From NCBI RefSeq assembly GCF_027943255.1, contig NC_072897.1, positions 58,242,406-58,306,405 on the forward strand: a stretch of 64,000 bases of DNA, read 5' to 3'. The DNA is from Anastrepha obliqua (lineage: Eukaryota > Arthropoda > Insecta > Diptera > Tephritidae). Shown here one piece after another: positions 52,966 through 62,862 of this stretch. Positions within the stretch are counted from its first letter, which is position 1, and every line of letters begins with the position of its first letter. The notes beneath the pieces were generated by a model. It saw only the letters and a list, made by a program, of their open reading frames with translations, searched no databases and was not told where the DNA came from. Made by a program: the position numbers and the translations under genes.

Positions 52966-54560
52966 CTACTTACATACACATATTGATGAGAAAATGTTCT
53001 AATATTCATGGATGCATCCAGAAAGCCAAACGCGCATACACGCATATGTATATAAATATATATAAATATATACAAGCCTTCAAAGAACGCAAAATGTATG
53101 CATATAAAAAACAACAACTGCGACCGTCTTCTTGTCCGTCAGTGAAAAGATGGGATATGTATACCCTATGAGCAAAAAGAACCGGGAAGGTGATGTTGAG
53201 TGTTTTCTTCGATTGCCAAGGCATAGTCCACCATGAGTACCTTCCATCGGGCCACGCAGTCAATAAAGAATATTATTTATCCGTTTTGAAGCCTTTGAGA
53301 GATGCTGTATGTTGCAAACGGCCGGAAATGTGAGCAAACAATTCTTGGATTTTGCGTGATGATAACGCGCCATCGCACCGATCAAAGAGATCAAAGAGAA
53401 TACGACGAAGGAGCTGAAGGCCTTGTCGGCCTACCGGGGTTGTTTGGAGGACTAGGTTAAACGTTGGCACATGTGTGTTGTTTCAGACGGGTCATATTTT
53501 GAAGGACATAATATAAATTTGCCTTAAATTTAACTCTGTTTTGTTTAATTTAAACATTCCCGGTACTTTTTGATCATAGGGTACATATATGCGGCTTTGC
53601 GGACAGAAATGTGTGATTCGCTGGAATTGTTCAAGGAATCTAAGTCGCATTAACTCGCGACTGTCGAAGAGTTAGAAGATATATTTACATACATATAATA
53701 TAAGGGAGCCGCGGCCATTCGACATGACACAAATTCAAGATTTATCAAATATTGGCAAATAATTCCACGCGAAATATTCCAATATTAACTATTTTCGAAT
53801 GGTCGCGAAAATTGGCATATGGTCGGCTCGTTTATGAATGAAATTGAAATATGAGCTCGAACTTATGAATGAACTTTTTGTTTTTGTTCTAAATTGTTCA
53901 GCGCCGTCGCTGATAGAATCATGGCCGCTGCGACTGCGTCTACGAATGTATTTTGTTTTTGTAGTCGCTAGGCTTAGATTTTAGCTTTGGGCGACATGCG
54001 CATGTGAGGTATGTGTTTTTGTTGTGTTCTAGAACATTTTAGAATGTGTGGTGGCAAAGCGGCCATCGCGTTGCGCTTGCTGTTGCTTTTGCGTCTATCA
54101 AAGTATTGTGTTTTTGTAAGTACAATATTATGAATATCGACTGGTGAGAGACAAAAGTACACGGAAGCAAGAAGTGAACGCTGTGCTCGCGCATATATGC
54201 ACGAATGTATAATATGAACGTGCACGGATGTAGTAACATATGTATGTTTGAATACAATTATTTTGTAGGAAGTTTAGAAAGCAAGTAGGTATACATATAT
54301 GTATGTATATATGCTAGGACATAAAGTGGGTATGTATATATACAAACATAGAGCAGAATTGTTTTTGCACTTGTTAGGAAGAAACTCGTTCACTAGTGCG
54401 TATGTGTATTTCACATTCTTGTAAGAATGTGATGTTCTGTGACATGTGTGCATACATAAGTCAAGGTTATTTGGGCATACATGCATATGTACATATGTAT
54501 GAAAGGAAGATGATGTTCTTGCGCTTGTGCATAATTGTGTTTCATATACAAATGTTCATA
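52966..54560 (-). repeat. E' arm segment (inverse of 31256-32460 and 25240-25575)
   Basis: It matches E in opposite orientation along its length: 52966-54230 to 31256-32460, and 54240-54560 to 25240-25575. In E the hAT at 25580-31250 separates these two parts; here they are continuous at about 54235. This proves that the hAT is an insertion specific to E. The same short spurious open frames occur on the opposite strand. Confidence 0.88.
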
Positions 54561-54589
54561 CATTACATTAAATTCGAAAACGGCAGAGG

Positions 54590-55303
54590 CCACCGCGAAA
54601 GGATGCCATTGAAGTAAAAAGTGTTGGCAGCATATCATATGCGGAAATCTTGAAGCGAGTTAAGTCAGAGCCAAACCTAAAGGAGCTGAATAATGACATT
54701 CAAGTTGTCAAAAAAACTGCCAAAGGGGAGTTACTTTTGGTGCTGGCAAAACCATCTGACCCAAACACCCTGAAAATCCATAAAGCTGTTAAGGCGGTAG
54801 AAGTCAGGGCTCTAACGGAGCTGCGGCAAGTGGAAATCCGAGACTTTGATGAAATCACCACAAAAGAAGAAGTACATGAGGTGATAACAAAACAGTTCAA
54901 GGAACTTGACGTACCTGCCTCAGCGATTCTGGGCCTACGAAAAGCATATGGAGGCACACAAACAGCGACACTAAGAGTAACGTCGGAGACCGCTACCAAG
55001 CTGCTTGAAGCAAACAAAATTCGAACAGGCCTTGTAATTTGTCGCATACGAGAGAAAATAGAACCAAAAAGATGCTTCAAATGTATGGAATATGGGCATG
55101 TGGCAGAAAGTTGCAAAATCCCAGCTGACTACACTAGCGTCTGCTTTAAATGCGACAACAAAGATCATCAGGCCAAAAATTGCACACAAGCAGCAAACTG
55201 CATAATATGCAAGAAGAAAAATGTAAGTGACACAGGACATGCGATGACCAGCAGTAAGTGCCCAGAATACCAGAGAGCTCTGAAAGAAATTCGACAGAAA
55301 TGA
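54590..55303 (+). pseudogene. R1-clade LINE ORF1 (gag-like), N-terminally truncated
   Basis: The frame is open from about 54590 (KDAIEVKSVGSISYAEILKR) to the TGA at 55301-55303, without a usable start codon at the left edge. A core domain (LTELRQVEIRDFDEITT to VICRIREKIEPKR) precedes three CCHC knuckles: CFKCMEYGHVAESC, CFKCDNKDHQAKNC and CIICKKKNVSDTGH. Three knuckles are typical of R1-clade ORF1. The stop overlaps the ORF2 start (ATGA at 55300-55303), a known arrangement allowing reinitiation. Confidence 0.85.
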
Positions 55304-58074
55304 AGATCTTACAACTAAACCTTAACCACTGCGAAAGCGCGCAAGACCTACTCACGCAGTCTATACGGAAACACAAAATAGACGTTGCTGTACTCAGTGA
55401 ACCCTATTAACACCTAGAAGGCAATGGCTGGGCCTCTGATATTACTGGCAAGTCGTCAATCTGGAACTGTGAGACAAATAGCTCCCGACTTATGAGCGTG
55501 AAGGCAGCTCGCGGATTTTTACGAGCGCGTATTGGGGAAACATATGTCTATAGCTGCTACCTACCACCCAGCTTAACTCTGACTGAAGCTACCAGCATCC
55601 TAGAGAATCTCGCCCAAGATATTAAAGACCATAGACCTGTGGTCGTAGCTGGTGATTTTAACGCTTGGGCTGTGAACTGGGGATGCCCGCGAACAAGTCC
55701 AAGAGGTCAAGCCCTCTTGGAAACTTTCGCCATGTTAGACATAGTCCTTATGAACACAGGGAATCAGCAGACATTACAAAAGGCAGGAACGGGATCGATA
55801 ATAGACCTTACCTTCATGAGTCCCAACCTTGCTCGCTCGACGAAATGGTTTGTTAGCCAGCATTATACCCGGAGTGACCATCTGGCGATAATCTGCGAAA
55901 TAAAGGAACATGACGAATCAAAGGTGCCATATACATACGACGCGAGATACAGGGTCGACTCAATGGAGGCTAAAGTAATCGAAGTCATGCTGGCAGATGT
56001 AACACTCACTGGTGATGCAACTGAGAAGGCTACACAAACTATGAAGCACCTAACAAAAGCATGCGACGCAGCCATGTCTAAAACAAGGCCTAACAGGCAT
56101 AATAGTGAACCCGTTTACTGGTGGACAGCGGAGATTGCGGAATTGCGTAGCGAGTGCAACAGAGCAAGGCGAGTTTATCAACGTTCTAGGGGCACGCACC
56201 AGCTTCAGTATAAGCAAAGAAGGAAGGCCCTGAAAAAGGCAATTAAAGGGAGTAAACGACAATGTTTCCTCCAACTATGTGACGAAGTCGATAGTAACCC
56301 TTGGGGACTCGGGTATAGGCTAGTCATGAAAAAACTTAAAGTTTTCAAGCCACTCCCAACAACGTGCCCGGCCACACTGCGTAATGTAGTTGAAACATTG
56401 TTCCCAGCACAAGATGCTCTCCGAGCCTATGATTTGGAAAAATCTTGTGAGGGGGACCAAAATATGCAGTTGACAGACAAAGATGAGCTCCTGATGATCA
56501 CTAAACGGATCAAAAACAATAAAGCTCCTGGCCCAGACGGAGTCCCCAACGAGGCACTAAAAGTGGCAATTCGAAGCCATACCCACATTTTTGTAGATCT
56601 CTACAATACATGTCTAAAAGAAGGCACATTTCCAACTCAGTGAAAGTTACAGAAACTGGTGCTGATTCCAAAAGGATCTAAACCAGCGGAAGATCCTACA
56701 GGCTATCGCCCCCTTTGCATGCTCGACACCGCAGGTAAAATTCTAGAACGGTTGATCGCTAATCGTCTGGAAGCTGCCATTGATGACGCATTCGGTCTAT
56801 CATCCTCGCAATTCGGATTCCGCAAGGCTCGCTCAACCACAGATGCTGTAGCTGCGGTTAAAAGCATTGCGCAGGAGGCAATCGAAGCAGCTCGGTGGTT
56901 ATACGGTAGCAAGGAATACTGCCTAATGGCAACGCTAGACGTAAATAATGCCTTCAATACCGCGAACTGGAACCAGATTCTGATGGCGCTTGATTGCTTC
57001 CAGGTTCCAACGTATATACGAAAGATTATACTCAGTTATTTCACTGACAGAACCCTTCGCTATAATACCGATGCGGGTATTAGGGAATATAAAATAACTG
57101 GCGGAGTTCCACAAGGCTCAGTCCTAGGCCATTTGCTGTGGAATATTATGTATGGCGGAGTCTTACGTCTCAGTTTACCCCCAGCGTCCAAAATTATAGG
57201 GTTTGCTGACGATATCGCTGTTGTGGTCGTAACTAAAGTACTACAGCAAGCAGAAGCAACCTGCAACCAGGCTGTCGGCGTGGCAAAAGAATGGCTGCGC
57301 AAGAATGGTCTAACTCTTGCGGATCATAAGACGGAAGCAGTGCTCATTAGCAGCAGGAAGAAGGTGGAGTCGGCAAATATAATGGTGGGCGAAAATACCA
57401 TAGGATCGAAACCGTTCATTAAATACCTGGGCGTATTAATCGACCATAGGCTGAACTTCAGAGATCACCTATCATACGCAAGCAGCAAAGCGGCAGAGGC
57501 AGTAACAGCACTGACGCGCATAATGATGAACACTAGAGGCCCTAGGCAAAACTGTAGGAGACTACTTAATACCGTGGTCTCATCGATTTTGCTGTATGCA
57601 GCTCCAGCATGGGCGGAAGCAACTAATTGCAGCTCATATGTGAGTTGTATGAAATCAGTGTATCGACTGATTGCCCTCAGAGTGTGCTGCGCGTTTCGAA
57701 CGGTATCAGAAGAAGCCATTATGGCAAAAGAGTCCGCTGAAGTTTACCAAAACAAAGCTACTTCAGAACGACAGACAATACGCAAGGAAGCAAGAGAGCG
57801 TAGCTTGCGTTCATGGCAGGGAAGTTGGAGTTCGTCCCTGAACGGACGCTGGACGTACCGTCTGATTCCCTTAATAGCCAAATGGGTTAGCCGTAAGCAT
57901 GGACAGTTAGACTATAATCTGACCCAAATACTGACGGGACATGGGTGTTTTAAATCCTATCTATATAGGTTTAAGCACGAAGACGACCCGTACTGTTCTC
58001 ATTGTGCACCAGCTGTAGAAGACGCAGAACATGTTTTCTTTGTCTGTCCGCGATTTGTGTTCGAAAGGGAGTAA
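55300..58074 (+). pseudogene. R1-clade LINE ORF2 (EN-RT), two in-frame stops
   Basis: ATG at 55300 (MKILQLNLNHCESAQDLL). Endonuclease: VLSEPY followed by a TAA stop near 55409, VVAGDFNAWAVNWG near 55645, RSDHLAIICE near 55875. RT: NKAPGPDGVPNEALK near 56520, a TGA stop at 56641, GYRPLCMLDTAGKILERL near 56702, ATLDVNNAFNTANW near 56930, GGVPQGSVLGHLLWN near 57103, FADDIAVVVV near 57202 and YLGVLIDHRLNF near 57424. The C-terminus has CSHCAPAVEDAEHVFFVC. Apart from the two nonsense changes the reading frame is uninterrupted over 2.8 kb, so the copy is fairly young but inactive. Confidence 0.92.
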
Positions 58075-58457
58075 TTAAGCACTAGGGTGGGGAAGCCAAT
58101 TTCGGCTGATAACCTAGTCGATATTATGTTAGAGGCAGAAGAACATTGGTCCGCTGTATGTAATATGGCAAAAATAGTAATCTCCAAACTGCGTCACGCT
58201 GAACAACAGCGCAGAACTTCATGAAGAGGCAATAGGCCGTTCCCCTTCCCGTCAAGTGATACTTGACGGTTGACGTCGCTGAACAACACAGCGCAAATTT
58301 TCAATAATTGGCAATAGGCCGCTCCCCCTCCCGCGAAGTCATGCCTAACGGTTGTCCCGCGGTGGGAGGGAAACGGAACTGGGGTGGGTTTTTAGTGGGT
58401 GAGTCGAAAGGCAAGTCCCATACTTTTCGGCTTTCAATGCTTTGTGCCACCTCCATA
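58075..58457 (+). other. 3' UTR of the R1-clade LINE
   Basis: GC-richer than the arms. It contains two tandem copies of a block CTGAACAACA(G/C)(C/A)GC...GGCAATAGGCCG(T/C)TCCCC (near 58198 and 58278) before the poly(A) run. Confidence 0.6.
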
Positions 58458-58695
58458 AAAAAAAAAAAACATATGTATGTAAATGCTGTCGAATACATAA
58501 ACTATAAATTGACTTACAATATAAAATAAGTGTTGATTTATCTTAAACCGTTTTTTTTTTCTGAATGCAAATACCTCCTATTGACATGTACATATATTAC
58601 ATATTATGTACTTATATTGTCATATACCATCATTTATGTACATATAAAGTATACGTTCATTTATGTATATATGTAATGAAAAACTTCATGAATTA

Positions 58696-59386
58696 CACAA
58701 GTCAACAACGTTTTGTTCTAGGAAAGTGAAGGGTCATTTTCGAAGTAATTTTTTATGTAGAATCCGAATCCGGGGTTTAAATTGCTCTATCACGTCAGGA
58801 TTTTGAGATATCCTAACCTAAAAGTGCAAAAACGCTGTTTTTGCCCATTTTTCAAGTTATGTAGCTACGCAGATTTTGCTCTTCATAAAAAAGTAAACAT
58901 AGTATTTTAAATTATAAGTCTTCCTCTTTTAAATGCCGTTGAGTTTGCTTAAATGTCTTTATTTTTCACTGAGATATCGCATTTTGAAGTTTCCATGTTT
59001 GTGAATTTTTCGATATTCGAAAATCCATTGAGATAACATGAGACGTGATACGGTCGATTACATAGTCGCAAACATGGAGACTTCAAAATGCGATATCTCA
59101 GTGAAAAATTAAGATATTTGAGCAAACTCAACGGCATTTAAAAGAGGAAGACTTATAATTTAAAATACCATGTCTACTTTTTTATGAAGGGCAAAATCTT
59201 CGTAGCTACATCACCTCAAAAATGGGCAAAAACAGCGTTTTTTGCACTTTTAGGTTACGATATCTCAAAGTCTTGACGTGATATAGCAATTTAAACCCCG
59301 GATTCGGATTCTACGCAAAAAATTACGTCGGAAATGACACTACACTTTTATAGAACACTCCGAACCCATTTTTTTGCAGACCTGTG
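58696..59386. mobile_element. Palindromic ~690-bp MITE
   Basis: It starts CACAAGTC and ends GACCTGTG with TTA outside both ends (58693-58695; 59387-59389). Nearly the whole length folds on itself: the arm 58770-59010 is the imperfect complement of 59070-59310, sharing GAATCCGGGGTTTAAATTGC, GATATCGCATTTTGAAG and AAATGCCGTTGAGTTTGC. The loop is near 59040. E lacks it (25000-25020 is continuous), so the insertion is specific to E'. CAC ends with a 3-bp duplication suggest the CACTA-like group, weakly. No protein is encoded. Confidence 0.8.
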
Positions 59387-59965
59387 TTACTTTCAGAACT
59401 TTATTAAAATTAATTCGCGTCGCGCGCATGCACAAAACCTTGGTTCACAACGCAGGCGCAGAAATAAACGCACTGCGTACTGTAATCGTAAAAAAATTTG
59501 TAATAAATTTTATGTATCCGCTTATCATTTCAAAAGTAACAAAATGATAAAAAAATAAGCAGTCGAAGAAATAAACGCACTGCCTATTTTTCCTCGCCAC
59601 ATGTTAGATTCGATATCAATTCCCGGCGCAAACTTTTTTTTTTATTAATTTATTTTTAATTAGTTTTTTTTAATGTAATTGAAAAAAAAAATTGTGTAAT
59701 AAATTTTTCGTATTCGCTTATTATTATTCAAATATACGAAAATAAATTGTAAAAATTTAACTGGTCTAATGTCGAGGTGAGAGATGTGTTGTGTGTTGAG
59801 GTGAACGATGTGTGGTGTTTTCAATTTTTGTGTGGGCAAAACTCAGTGTGGTGTTTATAAAGTCGATGTTCTAAAATCCCTTACTACAAATCTTTCAAAT
59901 CTCAATTGTACTAAAAAAAGTTAACAGTAACATTTGCACCTTCTCATTCTTCTCAACATTCTCTG
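59387..59965 (-). repeat. E' right terminal arm
   Basis: It is the complement of 24350-24990, with one of the two 190-bp units partly deleted. It includes TGGCGAGGAAAAATAGGC(A/G)GTGCG read on the reverse strand. It ends at the CAGAGAATGTT terminus. Confidence 0.85.
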
Positions 59966-59972
59966 GTATTAC

Positions 59973-61122
59973 ATATGTACATATGCGCATACGCACTGCA
60001 GGAACCATGACCTATATCACGACGCATCGCCTTATTATATTTACAGTTGAATATGCATTTATTTGTTTCTTTGGCAAACGAAATTTGTTTCAATTTACAT
60101 TTTATTCCAGGGAATAATATACATACATATGTATGTACGCATGCATTTTCTAGATAGTATAAAACTTTGAAATAAATAAAGAAATAAACGTATTTGCATA
60201 TATGGGACAACTAAGTACAATTGCATCGTTATTAAATATAGTGTTGCACGCATATGTATGCACTGAAGCAACATGACCTACCTCACGAGCTTCACGTTAT
60301 CATATTTCATGCAATAATTAGGGAGTAAATATCCTAATGATCAAATTCCTGCCTAACAAATGCTAAAACAATTTCTTTTGCATACGCATGTACATATTTG
60401 TATGTGCGTATGCACACTTCATGCTCTAGCCTATGTACGTATATATTTGTGTAATGAACTTCCAGCAAAACAATGCCTATTAACATACACATATACATGC
60501 ACATACATCCAACCACAGTCACAGGGTACTTTATTCATCTAAAGCGTATGTCGTTCAAAGCTAAAATTCTATGCCTGGTCACTACAAAAAAAAAATGCGC
60601 AGCCGTAGCGGCCATCATTCTAGTTGCCATGGTGCTGAACAATCTAAAAATAGTCCCGGCAACGCCGAACAGTTTCAACTATTGTACAGTACAAGAAAAA
60701 CTCATCATCAAAAAATTCATTGATAAATTCGAGCTCAAAGTTCTAAGAGCAAAGTACTTTCATTCATAAAACGAGCCGCCCATATGCCAATTTTCTCGCC
60801 CATTCGAAAATAGCCAATATTGGAATATTTCCCGTTGAATTATTTGCCAATATTTGGTAAATCTTGAATTTTTGTCATGTCGAATGGTCGCAGCTCGTAT
60901 ATATGTTTGCACCCATATATGAATGTAAATACATATGTACATATGTCTTCTAAATGCTCGACAACCGCAGCTTCTGTGCGACAGGTGCGCGTATGAGCAT
61001 ACAGTAGGTTGCAGAAAACAGCACAAATAGCTTAGAAAAAAGTTCTGTGACGGATATTTCAATACTAGGAGAAAATTTCGAAACAATTATTTTATATTCT
61101 CTGATTATTTTATATTCTCTAA
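59973..61122 (+). repeat. Diverged third copy of the arm sequence
   Basis: 60540-60990 resembles 31440-31800 in the same orientation, for example AAACGAGCCGCCCATATGCC, ATTATTTGCCAATATTTG and TCTTGAATTT. It differs much more than E and E' differ from each other. The left part (59973-60530) is AT-rich with two loose copies of a block CATGACCTA...CACGA. No gene is seen. It is cut on the right by a rosa mariner. Confidence 0.65.
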
Positions 61123-62390
61123 AGGGTGATTTTTAAGAGCTATAAGAAAGTTTTTCAAACAAACACACGTAAAATTCAGAAAAATGCATGAACATTTTTA
61201 TTTAATATAAATCGATATAATCCATATAATTTAATGTTTGAAGATTATTTCATGCAAATGTTGACCGCAACTGTGCTTCAAATGGGCCATCCGCTTAGCA
61301 CAATTTTGGCATACTCTTCCCAATGCTTCGGCCGGTATCTCACATATCAATGCTCTAATGTTGTCTTCCAATGCGTTAATTGAAGCAGGCTTGTCTGAAT
61401 AGACATGAGCTTTAACATAGCCCCACAAAAAATAATCTAAAGTCGTTATATCGCACGATCTGGGTGGCCAATTGACAGGTCCTGAACGTGAAATAAAATG
61501 ATCACCGAACTCGCTTCTCAACAAGTCCATTGTTATGCGTGCTGTGTAGCATGTGGCACCGTCTTGCTGAAACCACATGTCATGGAAGTCAAGCTCTTGC
61601 ATTTTGGGCAAAAAAAGTTGGATATCATTTCACAGTAACGTTCACTATTCACAGCTACGTTACGACTCGCAGCATCTTTGAACAAGTATGGTCCAATGAT
61701 ACCTCTAGCCCATAAACCGCTCCAAACTGTGACCTTTTCTGGATACATTGGTAGCTCTTGCAATTCTTCTGGCTGATCTTCACTCCAAAATCGACAATTC
61801 TGCTTATTTGATGCCATTGATCCATTCGATAAAAAAGTGGATCTTCGGCCAACTTTCCAAGAGGCCATTCACCAAAACTCTGCGTTTCGGTAGGTCGTTC
61901 GGCTTCAATTCTTGCACCAGCTGTATTTTGAAAGGCTTCACACCTAAATCCTTTCGCAAAATTTTCAACTGTGTTGAGTAACTGAGGCCCAATTGTTGCG
62001 AACTGCGACGAATCGATAATTGATGGTCATCATTAACATTGGCCGATACAGCCGCGATATTTTCTTCAGTTCGCACTCTACGTAAGCGTGTTGGTGGTTT
62101 GATGTCCAATAATGTAAATTTGGTTCAAAGTTTAATCACAATAGCTCGAATAGTCGCTTCAGTGGGTCGATTAAACTGACTATAAAATGGAGGAAGCGTG
62201 CAATAAACTTTCTTAACAGAACACGCATTTTTATAATAAAATTCAATGATTTGCAAACGTTGTTCGTTTGTAAGACGATTCATGGTTAAATTATAGACCA
62301 AACTGAAGATGTTTGACAGTGAAACAAAACACGAAACGTGCGTCAGCTGTTTAAACCAACTGTTCAAAAGGATAATAGCTAAAAAATCAA
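61123..62390 (-). mobile_element. rosa-type mariner (DD41D), reverse strand
   Basis: AGGGTGATTTTTAAGAGC at the left (61123) corresponds to a decayed right end AGCTAAAAAATCA (about 62378-62390). TA precedes the left end. The 1.27-kb body holds one transposase with frame breaks. The forward copy at 11674-12528 shares its first 850 bp. Confidence 0.8.
61231..62283 (-). pseudogene. rosa-type mariner transposase, frameshifted
   Basis: ATG at 62283 (MNRLTNEQRLQIIEFYYKNA). The N-terminal HTH is followed by FNRPTEATIRAIV, a stop near 62125, PPTRLRRVRTEENIAAVSA and DHQLSIRRSSQQLG. The catalytic part is spread over three frames: QMASNKQNCRFWSED, KVTVWSGLWARGIIGPYLF (61740-61690), then the final open segment 61611-61231 with DMWFQQDGATCYTARITMDL and NWPPRSCDITTLDYFLWGYV. 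Forty-one residues lie between the last two Asp by eye count. It ends HEIIFKH. Frameshifts near 61860 and 61620 inactivate it. Confidence 0.85.
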
Positions 62391-62399
62391 ATCTATTTT

Positions 62400-62862
62400 G
62401 TACGCAACCAAATGCAAGCTAATGTAATCTACATGTTGGTCTCCTTGCCGCGGATATGAGGCTTATATGGCCTGACCCCCATATCCCAACACGAACTCAG
62501 AGGGAAGCTCCATATGGGGATGGGCTAGTCATCCTTTACGGCGTATTTGGTGGCCATCCAATCACCATGCGAAGATCACCGTACCGACGAAGATCCCTCT
62601 GTTATTCCCAAATACCTGTCATCCCAATATTCTTTCTCCTTGCCCTCCCCCTAATCCAGGGTGTTATGCGACTCCGTGCCTATTGGATGGTTTGCAGCCA
62701 GGGAGTTCACCAGCCCGGCTGTATTTAAACGGCGCCTTCCTAATACCGGGCCGCCTTAGGAGGTAACTGTGCCTTGCCACGGCATGGGGCGCCGTCTGAA
62801 TTCCCCTTTACTTAAATAGACCACAGCGCTCGCCTCGTCGAGCAGGTTGTCGTACGAAAAAG
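62400..62862 (+). other. 5' UTR-like leader of a LINE
   Basis: GC-richer than its surroundings, with no arm repeats. It leads into the ORF1-like frame at 62863 and contains GCCGCCTTAGGAGGTAACTG and GCCTTGCCACGGCATGGGGC. I take it as the 5' UTR of the LINE that continues to the window end. The exact left edge is unknown. Confidence 0.45.

Larger units (their letters stand above)
54565..58470 (+). mobile_element. R1-clade LINE, 5'-truncated, poly(A) end
   Basis: It interrupts the E' arm within a CATACAT/ATGTATG-rich stretch. It begins within ORF1 (no start codon), so it is 5'-truncated, and ends with a 12-A run at about 58458-58470. ORF1 overlaps ORF2 by ATGA. The RT and C-terminal wording (FADDIAVVVV, CFKSYLYRF, HCAPAVEDAEHVFFVC) is R1-clade. 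The element is not in 28S rDNA, so a Waldo- or RT1-like non-rDNA subgroup is likely. The target repeat is not clear. Confidence 0.85.
48276..59965. mobile_element. Element E': mirror copy of E with 7-bp target duplication
   Basis: It starts CAGAGAATGTTAATGGAATG (48276) and ends in the complement of CAGAGAATGTTGAGAAGAAT (59965). GTATTAC occurs directly outside both ends (48269-48275; 59966-59972). Its own sequence: 48276-48891, 52966-54560, 58470-58695 and 59387-59965. The rest is a jockey LINE, an R1 LINE and a palindromic MITE. It is the inverse of E piece by piece. A 7-bp duplication of GTANTAC type and long tandem-repeat-bearing arms are, to my knowledge, features of Galileo-like P-superfamily elements. 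No transposase is seen; it would be moved in trans. Confidence 0.75.

Noticed and set aside
24350..59965. A giant Polinton/Maverick-type element with long terminal repeats
   Set aside because: None of the Polinton genes (protein-primed polymerase, integrase, ATPase, capsid) is present. All interior genes belong to separate, individually bounded insertions, and the duplication is 7 bp and not 6 bp.
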